Assembly: GCF_004119445.1 (NCBI RefSeq)
Contig: NZ_QICI01000107.1
Location: 41,513-105,512 of the forward strand
Reading direction: 5' to 3'
Origin: Chryseobacterium sp. CH21
Lineage (GTDB): Bacteria; Bacteroidota; Bacteroidia; Flavobacteriales; Weeksellaceae
DNA length: 64,000 nt
Within the stretch, counting starts at the first letter, position 1. Each line of letters starts with the position of its first letter. A program made the translations under genes and the position numbers. The notes under the pieces are model-generated. The model saw only the letters and a program-made list of their open reading frames with translations. It was not told where the DNA came from and did no database searches. Below, one piece after another: positions 46,090-55,853 of the stretch.

Positions 46090-49000
46090 TTAGAAGGAAT
46101 ACTTAGCTCCGATCTGGATCTGATATGGATTTCCGGATAGAGGAACCAAACCACCTCCACTTACGTTTTTGGTGTATTCGTACTGCATCGTATCCTTGTT
46201 AAACTTGGTTACTTTATACAGAGAAGTATTTCCGTATGATTTATTTACACCCCATTCTTTGTTAAGAAGGTTGGCTACGTTGAAGATATCTACAGAAAGT
46301 TCAAAAGCTCCTACTTTGTCAAATTTTATTTTCTTCGCTACACGAACATCCCAAACTCCGTAGAAACCATTTTTACCTCCGTTACGTTCTGCAATTTTGC
46401 CATTGTATTCGTTGATATAGTCTTTCAGAGCCTGTCCTACTTGAGGATCATCCAAAATGGCTTTGGTAAGATTAGGGAAGATAAACGCAAGGTCGTTGGA
46501 GTCTACGAAATCTCCATTGATATTTCCTCCGGTTGTAGCAGAGAAACGGGTTCCTCCAATTCCTGAATATCTGATTCCTAGGGTAAATCCTGCAATGGTA
46601 GGTGAGTTCCCATAGATCACCACTTTATTACGGAACTGGTTGTCTGAATAAGTCATTCTTAAATCTCTCGGATCGCTTTGAATCATAGTAGACAATGTTG
46701 CTGAGTTGGCTACGTTTCCGTTATAAGAAGTATTGTCTTTGATATCAGACCATGTGTAACTTGCTGTGATTTCTCCATCTTTCCAGTAACGGTAACTTGT
46801 ATCTATTACGAATGAAAACTGGTTTACTTTACCATCGCTTACCAATTCAAGTACTCTACCAAAGTTTTTATTGATTCTTCCAGCTTTCCAGTCGAAACTT
46901 ACACTATTATTCGCGTTATTGGTAATGGCAGTTGTAGGAATGAATACGCCTCTTCCCCCTTCATTAGCTAAGGTGAAGAAAGGGTTTGCCACCATGTTTC
47001 TATCGTAGTAATAGTAATTATTTCTACCTAGAGCCATATATCCTGCAATTCCTGCTCTGAACCTTTCATTGAAGAAATGGGTATAAGAGATATTCGCTTT
47101 ATAAACGATTGGGATTTTTGCATCTTTCCCTGTATAGTTAATGGTTGGAATCTGAAACTGAGAAAGCGACGGAACAGAGCTATAATCATTTCTATAACTA
47201 TTGAAATCCGGGAACGGAACATCTTTAGCAGTTACATCCACTGTAGCAAGGTGTTTTCCATCGAATACAAGATTGTTGATGATCATATAGTTGTTGATAT
47301 CGGAAGAGAAAATTCCGGCACCGAACTTAAGGAAGTCTTTATTTCCTTCATTGATGTTCCAATCAAACTGGAATCTTGGCTGGATTACAAATGATTTTAT
47401 TTTATTATCCGTTCTGATTCCCATTTCATCAAACAGTTTCTGGTTGAATTCTGCTTTCGGGTAACCACCATAGTCTAATCTTAAACCAGCCATTAAATCA
47501 AGACCTTTTGCGATTTTCGTCTGAAACTGTCCGTACACCCCGATATTCCAGATATTGGATCTTACAGACGGATCTTCCATCAAAGGAACTTCTCTGTAAA
47601 ACCTGTAAGGAGTCATCGCATCAAAGTTGCTCATTCCCTGGAAATGGAATCTTCCGTTCACTTCGCTTCCATATACCGATTTTGCTGTTGTATACATTAA
47701 ATCTGCTCCGAAAGTATATTTTACCTTATCTGTATTGTAGTATAAGTTATCTACCACCTGAAATACATTATTTCTGAAGCTTTCCTGAGCAAAACGATGT
47801 CCCCCGATCTGAATATTGGTAGATCCGGCACTTGAAGCTACTCCTTCCACAATAGCTCTAGGAACAGGTTTTCCTAATTGATTGTTCTGATAACTATCCT
47901 GGAAAGTATAAAGATACTGAGCCTTTAATTCATTCGTTAAATTAGGTCTCAGGTTGGATCTTAAAGTCAATAATAAACTGTTGTCAAGGTTTTTGTCGTT
48001 TCCGTAAGACTCGAAGAAGTTGATATTGGTATTATCGCCCAATCCATTTTTATTAAGATCATAGGTGAAGTTATTTCTTAGCGTTAATAAGTTTTTTTCG
48101 TTGATCTGCCAGTCTAAACGTAAGAACGCAGCGTCTGAGTTTCTTACTTTATCAAACGTTCCGAATTGCGGGCTGCTTCCAACCCCATATTTTGCTCTTG
48201 CAATATCCAGAAACTGATTAAGCGTCTGCGTGGTAGTACTGAATCTCTTCTCATCATCCGGAGATTTGATATCAGCAATAGCCAATGGTCTTGAATCCAG
48301 CTGATGATCCCATGCTACGAAGAAGTGTAATTTATTTTTAATAATCGGTCCTCCCAATGAAAATCCGAACTGGGATGTAGAGAAATCATTATCTCTTTTG
48401 TTTCCTCTGATGTCATATGGGCTGGAAAGCCAGTTGGTTCTTAAATATTCCCAGGCACTTCCGGAAAATTTATTGGTTCCCGATTTGGTAACAGCACTTA
48501 CGGTTCCACCACCACTTCTTCCCAACGTCACATCATATTGGTTGGTGGTAATTTTAAATTCACGTACAGCTTCAATAGAAATGGAGAATGGGGCACCGCT
48601 TCGGCTTGTAGTAGCTCCTGCAGAAGTTGGATTTTTGGCGGTCATCCCGTCAATCGTAAAATTGGTAGAAGATCCTAACTGTCCGGAAAGATTTCCTCCT
48701 TTTCCGCTTAAGGGTGATAATTCTGCAAGATTCGCAAAGTTTCGTCCGTTTACCGGAAGCATGCTGATATTTTTAGCAGAAATGGCCGTAGCTGCTCCCA
48801 GGTTTCCGATCTTGTTTTTAAGATTTCCGGTAATCTTCACTTCTTCAATAAGTTTCTCATTACCGAGATCCATATTTACAGTTACCTGATCACCAAAATT
48901 GACATTGTAACCTTCTTTTTTATCATCGTTCACAATGACTGTGTAAGGCCCTCCAAGAGGAATTTCTTTAAAAATATACTCTCCTTTTGAGTTGGTTTCC

Positions 49001-49173
49001 GTTTCCGTTCTGAATCCTGTAGACTCATTCACGATCGTTACTTTCACTTTTTCCTGAGCCGTACTTCCCGGTCCGGTAACTTTTCCTACAATAGAAGCCT
49101 GCGTGGTCTGTGCATACGCCATAGTTCCAAGCCCTAAAAACAATAATCCCAGTACAATCTTTACTTTTTTCAT
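46090..49173 (-). CDS. Oar-like TonB-dependent outer-membrane receptor
   Basis: 1027 residues. Signal peptide MKKVKIVLGLLFLGLGTMAYA, then a carboxypeptidase-regulatory-like domain (ASIVGKVTGPGSTAQEKVKV, ETNSKGEYIFKEIPLGGPY), a plug with LPVNGRNFANLAELSPLSGKG and FTIDGMTAKN, and a long beta barrel ending YQIQIGAKYSF with a C-terminal phenylalanine. It matches the large Oar/Cna-B-like receptors that differ from SusC. The ligand is unknown. There is no SusD partner next to it. The -7 box TACCTTTG lies about 100 bp upstream. Confidence 0.92.
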   Translation of the reverse strand: MKKVKIVLGLLFLGLGTMAYAQTTQASIVGKVTGPGSTAQEKVKVTIVNESTGFRTETETNSKGEYIFKEIPLGGPYTVIVNDDKKEGYNVNFGDQVTVNMDLGNEKLIEEVKITGNLKNKIGNLGAATAISAKNISMLPVNGRNFANLAELSPLSGKGGNLSGQLGSSTNFTIDGMTAKNPTSAGATTSRSGAPFSISIEAVREFKITTNQYDVTLGRSGGGTVSAVTKSGTNKFSGSAWEYLRTNWLSSPYDIRGNKRDNDFSTSQFGFSLGGPIIKNKLHFFVAWDHQLDSRPLAIADIKSPDDEKRFSTTTQTLNQFLDIARAKYGVGSSPQFGTFDKVRNSDAAFLRLDWQINEKNLLTLRNNFTYDLNKNGLGDNTNINFFESYGNDKNLDNSLLLTLRSNLRPNLTNELKAQYLYTFQDSYQNNQLGKPVPRAIVEGVASSAGSTNIQIGGHRFAQESFRNNVFQVVDNLYYNTDKVKYTFGADLMYTTAKSVYGSEVNGRFHFQGMSNFDAMTPYRFYREVPLMEDPSVRSNIWNIGVYGQFQTKIAKGLDLMAGLRLDYGGYPKAEFNQKLFDEMGIRTDNKIKSFVIQPRFQFDWNINEGNKDFLKFGAGIFSSDINNYMIINNLVFDGKHLATVDVTAKDVPFPDFNSYRNDYSSVPSLSQFQIPTINYTGKDAKIPIVYKANISYTHFFNERFRAGIAGYMALGRNNYYYYDRNMVANPFFTLANEGGRGVFIPTTAITNNANNSVSFDWKAGRINKNFGRVLELVSDGKVNQFSFVIDTSYRYWKDGEITASYTWSDIKDNTSYNGNVANSATLSTMIQSDPRDLRMTYSDNQFRNKVVIYGNSPTIAGFTLGIRYSGIGGTRFSATTGGNINGDFVDSNDLAFIFPNLTKAILDDPQVGQALKDYINEYNGKIAERNGGKNGFYGVWDVRVAKKIKFDKVGAFELSVDIFNVANLLNKEWGVNKSYGNTSLYKVTKFNKDTMQYEYTKNVSGGGLVPLSGNPYQIQIGAKYSF

Positions 49174-49275
49174 TTCTTCCGAAGATCTTTATGATTAATT
49201 TTTTGATGTTCGTCCATAAACCTTTTTGATTTTCATAATGATAGATCATGATGAGGTTTATTTCAATTAGATGTG

Positions 49276-49283
49276 CAAAGGTA
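49276..49283 (-). promoter_or_regulatory. -7 box of the Oar-like receptor gene
   Basis: CAAAGGTA on the plus strand, TACCTTTG on the coding strand; a perfect TAnnTTTG. Confidence 0.55.
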
Positions 49284-49470
49284 TTTTGACTTTAATGGCA
49301 GGGTGTTTAAGAAAGTTTTAACATTTTTTTAATTAAATCAGAACGATATGTTAAATTATTTTAAACACGTGTTTTATTTCCTGTAAAATCAGTTGATTAA
49401 GGCATATTACGTATTCTTAATTTTCCTGTACTATTTTATTCTGTTATTTTTTAAATGCAATTACTTTAGT

Positions 49471-49478
49471 TATTTTTG
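49471..49478 (+). promoter_or_regulatory. -7 box of ligA
   Basis: TATTTTTG matches TAnnTTTG and lies 20 bp before the chosen ligA ATG, which supports that start over the upstream in-frame codon at 49393. Confidence 0.55.
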
Positions 49479-49497
49479 CTCAAAAGATATAAACCCA

Positions 49498-51504
49498 ATG
49501 TCTGAAAACATTCAACAAAAGATAGAACAGCTCCGCAAAGAGCTTCACCAGCATAACGAAAATTATTACTTACTGGATACTCCCACTATTTCGGATTTTG
49601 AATTCGATATGCTTCTGGAAGAACTACAGAATCTGGAAGCCCAATATCCCGAATTCTATGATGAAAATTCTCCTACCGTTCGTGTAGGTGGTGGCGTTAC
49701 CAAGGTTTTCCCTACGATTCAGCATAAATTCAGAATGTATTCATTGGACAATTCCTATGATTTTGACGATCTGGAAGACTGGGAAAAAAGAATCATCAAA
49801 ACGATTCAAGATCCTGTAGAATTTGTTGCTGAACTGAAGTATGATGGTGCTTCTATTTCTATTCTTTATGAAAACGGAAAACTGTCGCAGGCTGTGACCC
49901 GTGGTGATGGTTTTCAGGGAGATGAAATTACCCCGAATGTACGAACCATTTCAGATATTCCTTTGACTTTAAAGGGTGATTTCCCGACTCATTTTTTCAT
50001 GCGTGGAGAGATTTATCTGACCCGAAAGAACTTTGACAAAATCAATAAGCTGCGTGAGGAAGAAGGCCTAGATCCGTTCATGAATCCGAGAAATACTGCC
50101 AGCGGAAGTCTGAAAATGCAGGACAGTGCTGAGGTAAGAAAGCGTGGACTTTCTTCTGTACTGTATCAGTTTATCTCCGAGGATATTCCAGCAGAAACAC
50201 ATTGGGAATTGCTTCAGAAAGCTCAGGGCTGGGGATTCAAAACATCACAGCAGGCCAAATTATGTAAAACGATGGCTGAAGTACAGGAATTTATCACGTT
50301 TTGGGATACAGAACGTCATAATCTGCCTTTTGAAATTGATGGAATCGTTTTAAAGGTGAACTCACTACAACAGCAGAGACAGCTTGGATATACAGCTAAG
50401 TCCCCACGTTGGGCAATGGCTTATAAATTTAAAGCGGAAAAAGTAGAGACAGAACTTCAAAGTGTGTCTTATCAGGTAGGAAGAACAGGTGCAATCACTC
50501 CTGTTGCCAACCTTAAACCCGTTTTACTGGCCGGAACAATCGTAAAAAGAGCTTCTCTCCATAATGAGGATATCATCAAGAAACTGGATCTTCATGAAAA
50601 TGATTTTGTATACGTAGAAAAAGGAGGTGAAATTATTCCGAAAATTGTAGGGGTAAACACGGATAAAAGAACGGAAGAGAGCAAAGAAATAGAATACATC
50701 AAACATTGCCCTGAATGTGGTACCGAACTGGTAAAAATTGAAGATCAGGCGATTCATTTCTGTCCGAACGAACTTCACTGTCCTCCACAGGTAGTAGGAA
50801 GAATGATTCACTATGTTTCCAGAAAAGCGTTGAATATCGATAATCTTGGAAGTGAAACCATAGAACAGCTCTACAGAGAAAAACTGATTGAAAATCCTGC
50901 TGATTTCTATGTTTTAACGAAAGAACAGCTTCTTCCACTGGAAAGAATGGCTGAAAAATCTGCTCAGAATATCATAACAGGAATTGAAAAGTCTAAAGAA
51001 ATTCCTTTTGAAAAAGTCTTATATGGAATCGGGATCAAACATGTAGGAGAAACGGTTGCTAAGAAACTGGTAAAAAACTTTCCAACGATTGAAGAATTGA
51101 AAGCGGCTACTGCAGAAGAACTTTGCCAGGTAGAAGATATCGGGGCTAAAATTGCGGTAAGTATCGTGGAATTCTTCCAGAATTCTGAAAATCTATTGAT
51201 GATTGAGCGTTTAAAATCTTATGGTGTACAGCTTGAAAAAGGAGAAAGCACGAATGAAGTTTTATCTAACGTTCTAGAAGGGAAAACATTCCTTTTCACC
51301 GGAAAATTATCTTTATTTACGAGAGAAGCTGCTGAGGAAATGGTAGAAAAGCATGGCGGGAAAAATATTTCTGCGGTTTCAAAAAACCTCAACTATCTTG
51401 TGGTAGGTGAAAAAGCAGGAAGCAAGCTGAAAAAAGCTCAGGATATCGGAACAATTGAAATCCTGGATGAGCAACAGTTTTTGGATTTGATTGATAAACA
51501 ATAA
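49498..51504 (+). CDS. ligA: NAD-dependent DNA ligase
   Basis: 668 residues from the ATG at 49498; the upstream frame from 49393 encodes a hydrophobic stretch that overlaps the promoter and is excluded. Domains: Ia and adenylation domain with the nucleotidyl lysine K114 in LKYDG, then RGDGFQGDE and GEIYL; OB fold (KSPRWAMAYKFKAEKVET, QVGRTGAITPVANLKPV); a four-cysteine zinc finger (CPECGTEL to FCPNELHCP); HhH repeats (YGIGIKHVGETVA); and a C-terminal BRCT domain (LEGKTFLFTGKLSLFTREAA). It seals nicks in replication and repair. It is a single-gene transcript ending at a bidirectional terminator. Confidence 0.97.
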   Translation: MSENIQQKIEQLRKELHQHNENYYLLDTPTISDFEFDMLLEELQNLEAQYPEFYDENSPTVRVGGGVTKVFPTIQHKFRMYSLDNSYDFDDLEDWEKRIIKTIQDPVEFVAELKYDGASISILYENGKLSQAVTRGDGFQGDEITPNVRTISDIPLTLKGDFPTHFFMRGEIYLTRKNFDKINKLREEEGLDPFMNPRNTASGSLKMQDSAEVRKRGLSSVLYQFISEDIPAETHWELLQKAQGWGFKTSQQAKLCKTMAEVQEFITFWDTERHNLPFEIDGIVLKVNSLQQQRQLGYTAKSPRWAMAYKFKAEKVETELQSVSYQVGRTGAITPVANLKPVLLAGTIVKRASLHNEDIIKKLDLHENDFVYVEKGGEIIPKIVGVNTDKRTEESKEIEYIKHCPECGTELVKIEDQAIHFCPNELHCPPQVVGRMIHYVSRKALNIDNLGSETIEQLYREKLIENPADFYVLTKEQLLPLERMAEKSAQNIITGIEKSKEIPFEKVLYGIGIKHVGETVAKKLVKNFPTIEELKAATAEELCQVEDIGAKIAVSIVEFFQNSENLLMIERLKSYGVQLEKGESTNEVLSNVLEGKTFLFTGKLSLFTREAAEEMVEKHGGKNISAVSKNLNYLVVGEKAGSKLKKAQDIGTIEILDEQQFLDLIDKQ

Positions 51505-51527
51505 AAAATCATTTAATCATTAAACAA

Positions 51528-51557
51528 AAAAGACTGTGAAATTTATCACAGTCTTTT
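51528..51557 (+). terminator. Bidirectional terminator after ligA
   Basis: AAAAGACTGTGA-AATTTA-TCACAGTCTTTT is symmetric with A and T tracts and lies between the converging ligA and 51561 genes. Confidence 0.88.
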
Positions 51558-51560
51558 ATT

Positions 51561-51785
51561 TTAGCCATTCTTCAATATCCTGGTGGCCTGATCTTCTGTA
51601 AGGTATGCTTTATTCTTATATTCTTCCCTTCCTTCAGCAACTCTTTCTTTTTGCTCAGTAGTAAGAATATATTCATTCTGATCCAATTCAAAATCCAGAA
51701 TCTTTTGAATTTCTTCGATAATTCTGGCTTCTTTTAATTGGGTTATCCTGTTAATTAAATCAATTTTTAAATCTGATGTGTTCAT
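51561..51785 (-). CDS. Small antitoxin-like hypothetical protein
   Basis: 74 residues, charged and probably helical (LKIDLINRITQLKEARIIEEIQKILDFE), with ILTTEQKERVAEGREEY and DQATRILKNG. The pattern resembles small Bacteroidota proteins annotated as antitoxin or addiction-module components that pair with RelE/ParE toxins, but no toxin gene is adjacent here. No function is assigned. Confidence 0.55.
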   Translation of the reverse strand: MNTSDLKIDLINRITQLKEARIIEEIQKILDFELDQNEYILTTEQKERVAEGREEYKNKAYLTEDQATRILKNG

Positions 51786-51821
51786 CTTATGTGATTTAAG
51801 ATCAAATTTAGAAAAAATTAT

Positions 51822-52280
51822 TTACTTGAAAACAATAATAGTATATGGAGTATTTTGTCCTGCTTTGGACAAGATCAGCCTGATATGTTCCTTATTCCTG
51901 AAGTAATCTGTGTAAGGCTCTTTGGTGATAATCTTCCCTTTCTCTGTTTCTTTGTATCCTGCAGCCAATATCAACTTAAGATATTGATCGTATTCTTTTT
52001 TGTCCTTAAACTCAAATTCAATTCTATCTTCTGATTTTTCTTCTTTGTATTCAAACTTTCCGATTTTCGAGCTATAGTCCGGAGCTTCATATTCGGTTAA
52101 AAGGAAGCTTAAACCTTCTGTTCTGTCATAAAATTTGAACTGAAGCTGTTTCATTTCCTTTTTAAACTCATCCATGGTAAGCTTGTTGAATCCTTTAAGC
52201 TGTTCTACTGTGAAGGTCTGTGCAGAGACCTGAATATTTAGTACAACTGAGAATAATAAGAGTCCTAAAATTTTTCTCAT
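51822..52280 (-). CDS. Secreted hypothetical protein
   Basis: 152 residues from the ATG at 52280, chosen because MRKILGLLLFSVVLNIQVSAQ is a clean signal peptide; a frame five codons longer exists. The mature part is lysine/glutamate-rich (LTMDEFKKEMKQLQFKFYD, EYKEEKSEDRIEFEFKDKKEYD) with alternating beta-like segments. I do not recognise a family. It is likely periplasmic. Confidence 0.6.
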   Translation of the reverse strand: MRKILGLLLFSVVLNIQVSAQTFTVEQLKGFNKLTMDEFKKEMKQLQFKFYDRTEGLSFLLTEYEAPDYSSKIGKFEYKEEKSEDRIEFEFKDKKEYDQYLKLILAAGYKETEKGKIITKEPYTDYFRNKEHIRLILSKAGQNTPYTIIVFK

Positions 52281-52367
52281 TTCTATTTTTATCACAAATA
52301 TAAAGAATAGGATGATAATTTTTAATTGAGAAAGTTCTAATATTTTCTTGCTAAAAGAAGTGAATAG

Positions 52368-52396
52368 ACCTTATAGGTTTTAAAAACCTATAAGGT
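52368..52396. repeat. Perfect palindrome ACCTTATAGG...CCTATAAGGT
   Basis: ACCTTATAGGTTTT followed by AAAAACCTATAAGGT, a near-perfect 29-bp inverted repeat between two small genes. It could act as a terminator of the 52447 gene or be a dispersed palindrome. Confidence 0.6.
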
Positions 52397-52446
52397 GTTT
52401 GAATACATTATTTAATCCTTATGAAACTTGCCAATCTGAAATACTA

Positions 52447-52701
52447 CTATTCTTTAATCAAAGCTTTACGAAACAGTAAGATTTCATCTTTGTTTAATCC
52501 TTCCAAAGAAATTGTACGTTTTGTATTGGGCATCCAGTCAGGATAAAGGATCAATTCCACATAATTATCATGTATACGAAACTCTCTCAGAACTTCCGGA
52601 TTTATTGTATTTCTGCGATCTGATCCAAATCTCAGATTAATACATTTACCGGGAACAATATAAAAATCTTTAGGAAACAAAAAAATAGAATTCTGATTCA
52701 T
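52447..52701 (-). CDS. Small hypothetical protein (possible glycoside-hydrolase-like beta domain)
   Basis: 84 residues, beginning MNQNSIFLFPKDFYIVPGKC and containing NPEVLREFRIHDNYVELILY. The alternation suggests a beta-sandwich fragment or a small cytoplasmic protein; there is no signal peptide. The opening resembles the C-terminal jelly-roll segment of some family 2 enzymes, but it is too short to assign. No function is proposed. Confidence 0.45.
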   Translation of the reverse strand: MNQNSIFLFPKDFYIVPGKCINLRFGSDRRNTINPEVLREFRIHDNYVELILYPDWMPNTKRTISLEGLNKDEILLFRKALIKE

Positions 52702-52753
52702 GAAAATTTCAAAACTACACCATCGAAATCTTTTACTATTGCTAAGACCTCCT

Positions 52754-52909
52754 TTAGTTACTGAAACAATGGTACCATGGATCTTTTAAAACTACAGCAT
52801 CCGGATGTTGATATTTTTCAATAATTTTATTTTTCTGGGTATAAAAGAAAATTCTTGAAATGATAAAAAATGCTACACCTGCCAATGGCAAATAGAAAAA
52901 AGGGTCCAT
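52754..52909 (-). CDS. Small single-pass membrane protein
   Basis: 51 residues: MDPFFYLPLAGVAFFIISRI forms one transmembrane helix, followed by a basic linker (FFYTQKNKIIEKYQ) and a short tail HPDAVVLKDPWYHCFSN. The frame lies in the 286-bp gap between 52701 and the kinase gene at 52988 and has an ATG and clean stop. No family recognised; it could still be fortuitous, though the hydrophobic N-terminus argues for a real gene. Confidence 0.5.
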   Translation of the reverse strand: MDPFFYLPLAGVAFFIISRIFFYTQKNKIIEKYQHPDAVVLKDPWYHCFSN

Positions 52910-52987
52910 GAATTTAAAAGAATAGAATTGTACGTTTTTAAATAAGAAAATCAGATATTTTCTGAGTCAAAGATATAACAATAATCC

Positions 52988-54703
52988 TTATGAAACCGGC
53001 AGTCTGAAGTAAAATGTACTTCCATTATTCAGGGAACTTTTCACTCCTATTTCTCCGTGTTGCTTTTCAATGAAGTTTTTTGAAATGGCCAAGCCTAAGC
53101 CCGTCCCGTTTTGATGTTCCCCGGGAACCTGAAAATAGCGATCAAAGATCTGGCGGTGGTATTTTTCATCAATTCCACTTCCGGTATCAATAATACTGAA
53201 CTGAATAAATGAATTGAGTTTTTCTACCACAATGTTAATATTTTCATCCTGAAACGAATGTTTTACAGCGTTGGTCAGGAAATTATTCATTACCCAGACT
53301 GTTTTGTCAAAATCTGCAGTCACAACATCACTATCTTCCAGAAGGTATTCTGTGCTGATGGAAATATTTTTCTGTTCGGCCAATTTCTCAACATTTTTTA
53401 CAGCTGTCTGTACAATTTCTTTAGGGGAACATTTATCTACAGTCAACCTGATATTTCCGGATTCTACCTGAGAAAGATTAAGCAATTCTCCCGTAATATC
53501 TAATAAGCGCTGTCCGTCTTCATTGATGCTTTTTAATAATTCCTGCTGCTGTTCATTCAGTTCTCCGAATTTTTGGTTTCCCAAAAGCTGAACGCCCATT
53601 TTGATCGCTGAAATTGGGGTTTTCAATTCATGGGAAATGGTTGCAATGAAATTGGTTTTGGCAAAATCAAGTTCTTTAAAAGGGGTAATATTTCTCAATA
53701 AAATTACCTTTCCGATATATTTCTTTTCTTTCTCGCCTGTTTTTACAATATTGATGGGAATAATATCCTGTTCAAAATAGTTTTCCTTATTATCACGAAC
53801 AATCTTGATAGGATCTTTTACCGGATGGTCTATATTTTTCAGCAGTTCGCGCATCAAATCATTGTTGATCGCTACTTCATGAGCCGTTTTTCCGATAATT
53901 TCTTCTTTATGGAGATTCGTAATTTTCAAAGCTTCATCATTAATCATATAGATAAAATGATTCTCATCCAGACCAATCACCGCATCATGCATATTGTTGA
54001 CCAATGTTTCGATACGTTTTTTATCCATCAATTGCTTAGAAAGCGTACTGCTTTCGTACTCCTGAAGTTTTTCCGCCATACTGTTGAATGAATCTGCCAA
54101 GCTGTTGAACTCTTCACTTCCTTTGAAATGAACTCTTTCATTATAATTTTTATCAGCAATCTGTTTGATACTGAAAGTAAGCTGATTGATAGGTTCTGCA
54201 ATAGTTTGTGGCAGATTGAAAAGTAATATAAAAGCGATCAGAAAACATACTGTTCCTAAACTTACAATCCAAAAAGTAGCATTTTCTGCTGTAATAATCG
54301 CGATATCACTCTTGCGTTCTATCCCTTTCATATTCAAAGACATGATCTTTGCCAGATCCTCCCGGATGAGTTTTTCTTTATGGATGTCCGGAGCGTTCAG
54401 ATAGCTGTTGAAATGCAGATTCAGATTCTGAGTGGCTTCTTTTTCTCCAAATTCTGTAAGGTTCTTTTCCTGTAGTTTGTTATTCTTCTGAAAATCTGCT
54501 ACCGCAACGGTGCTGTCTGTACTGATATTATCCAGTGCAAGAAGCATATTTTTGGAAAACTCCAGACTGTTATAATTCGCTGTAAGAATCTTTTCAGTGT
54601 CAGATTTTAATTTGTTGATGTATACAGAACCTATCACTGAAAGCAGAACGATCAGCAGAAATAAAAGGCCAACGCCTAAGGTAAGTTTCGTTTTAAGTTT
54701 CAT
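52988..54703 (-). CDS. Sensor histidine kinase of the kdp cluster
   Basis: 571 residues. Two transmembrane segments (about 7-30 and 150-172) flank a periplasmic helical sensor, followed by a HAMP domain (AEPINQLTFSIKQIADKNY), a PAS domain (LVNNMHDAVIGLDENHFIYM), the HisKA helix with the phosphorylated histidine in ATISHELKTPISAIKMG, and an ATPase domain with N box NNFLTNAVKH, DTGSGIDEK and GTGLGLAI. It is encoded 5 bp after the KdpD-like sensor gene and probably supplies the kinase activity that protein lacks, phosphorylating the sigma-54 regulator at 62048. Confidence 0.92.
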   Translation of the reverse strand: MKLKTKLTLGVGLLFLLIVLLSVIGSVYINKLKSDTEKILTANYNSLEFSKNMLLALDNISTDSTVAVADFQKNNKLQEKNLTEFGEKEATQNLNLHFNSYLNAPDIHKEKLIREDLAKIMSLNMKGIERKSDIAIITAENATFWIVSLGTVCFLIAFILLFNLPQTIAEPINQLTFSIKQIADKNYNERVHFKGSEEFNSLADSFNSMAEKLQEYESSTLSKQLMDKKRIETLVNNMHDAVIGLDENHFIYMINDEALKITNLHKEEIIGKTAHEVAINNDLMRELLKNIDHPVKDPIKIVRDNKENYFEQDIIPINIVKTGEKEKKYIGKVILLRNITPFKELDFAKTNFIATISHELKTPISAIKMGVQLLGNQKFGELNEQQQELLKSINEDGQRLLDITGELLNLSQVESGNIRLTVDKCSPKEIVQTAVKNVEKLAEQKNISISTEYLLEDSDVVTADFDKTVWVMNNFLTNAVKHSFQDENINIVVEKLNSFIQFSIIDTGSGIDEKYHRQIFDRYFQVPGEHQNGTGLGLAISKNFIEKQHGEIGVKSSLNNGSTFYFRLPVS

Positions 54704-54708
54704 TACTT

Positions 54709-55818
54709 TTAAGATAAAATAATAATATCTATCTGTCTTTCATTCAGCCTGTTCATGAGGGTATAGATCCAGCTGTATCCCAACATTCGCTGCCAGAAAC
54801 TCGCATGGGGTTTCCCAATGCAGACCGTAGTGATATTATGAGCAATCACATATTCCAGAATCCCGTTATGAACACTGCTTTCTTTGATCCGGACTACTTT
54901 AGCCCCCAATTCCTGTGCTAAATTAAAATTATTAATTAAATACCGCTGTTTATCCAGAGCAATTTTTTCAGGATTTTCAGAAGGTTTCTGAATGTACAAA
55001 ACAGTCCACGGACTGTTATAATAGCTGGCTAATCTAGCCGTTTTACGAATAATTGTTTTGGCGATCTTCTCATTGCTGCTGATGCAAGCCAGGAATTTTA
55101 TCGGTTTAAAGTTTTCGGTTTTAATTTCTGTTTCCACCTTTCTTTCCACGTGGGTGGCCACTTCTTTTAAAGCCAGTTCACGAAGCTGAAGAATATGTCC
55201 GCTTTGGAAGAAATTGCTCAGTGCGGTCTGAATTTTTTCTTTTTTATAAATTTTCCCTTCTTTTAAACGGGTCAATAATTCATCAGCAGTAAGGTCAATG
55301 TTTACCACTTCATCTGCCAGAGCCAGAATCTTATCCGGAACGCGCTCTGCCACTTCCACTCCCGTGATTTTTTTTACCTCCTCATTCAGGCTTTCGATGT
55401 GTTGGATATTCATTGCACTGATCACGTTGATTCCGTTATCAAGGATTTCCAGCACATCCTGCCATCTTTTTTTATTTTTGGAACCTTCTACATTGGTATG
55501 GGCCAGTTCATCTACAAGAACTACCTCAGGATGTTCGTTGATGATGGCCTGAAGATCCATTTCTTCAAGATTCTTTCCTTTATAGAAGACTGATTTTCTT
55601 TCAATTTCCGGAAGACCTTCTACAAGGGCTACTGTTTCTTCTCTTCCATGAGTTTCTATATAGCCAATTTTTACATCAATGCCATTTCGCAAAAGGGAAT
55701 GCGCTTCCTGAAGCATACGGAAGGTTTTTCCTACGCCTGCACTCATCCCGATATAAATTTTGAATTTTCCTTTACGGGATTTTTGAATCAGTTCTAAAAA
55801 ATCTTTTGCTGATGACAT
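54709..55818 (-). CDS. kdpD: KdpD N-terminal sensor and Usp domain, kinase-less
   Basis: 369 residues from the ATG at 55818 (a frame 11 codons longer overlaps the porin end). It contains the KdpD domain with Walker A GMSAGVGKT at residues 24-32, IGYIETHGRE, and VVLVDELAHTN, then a universal-stress (Usp) domain (KFLACISSNEKIAKTIIRK). The four transmembrane helices and histidine kinase of E. coli KdpD are absent; the separate kinase gene follows 5 bp later. This split form is usual in Bacteroidota. It senses potassium limitation or related cytoplasmic signals. Confidence 0.92.
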   Translation of the reverse strand: MSSAKDFLELIQKSRKGKFKIYIGMSAGVGKTFRMLQEAHSLLRNGIDVKIGYIETHGREETVALVEGLPEIERKSVFYKGKNLEEMDLQAIINEHPEVVLVDELAHTNVEGSKNKKRWQDVLEILDNGINVISAMNIQHIESLNEEVKKITGVEVAERVPDKILALADEVVNIDLTADELLTRLKEGKIYKKEKIQTALSNFFQSGHILQLRELALKEVATHVERKVETEIKTENFKPIKFLACISSNEKIAKTIIRKTARLASYYNSPWTVLYIQKPSENPEKIALDKQRYLINNFNLAQELGAKVVRIKESSVHNGILEYVIAHNITTVCIGKPHASFWQRMLGYSWIYTLMNRLNERQIDIIILS

Positions 55819-55853
55819 TGATTTTATTCTTTTTAATTTTACTTTAAACACTT

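Larger units (their letters stand above)
49174..49497. other. Divergent promoter region between the TonB receptor and ligA genes
   Basis: CAAAGGTA at 49276-49283 (TACCTTTG on the minus strand) serves the receptor; TATTTTTG at 49471-49478 serves ligA. Nothing else was recognised in the ~320 bp. Confidence 0.5.
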
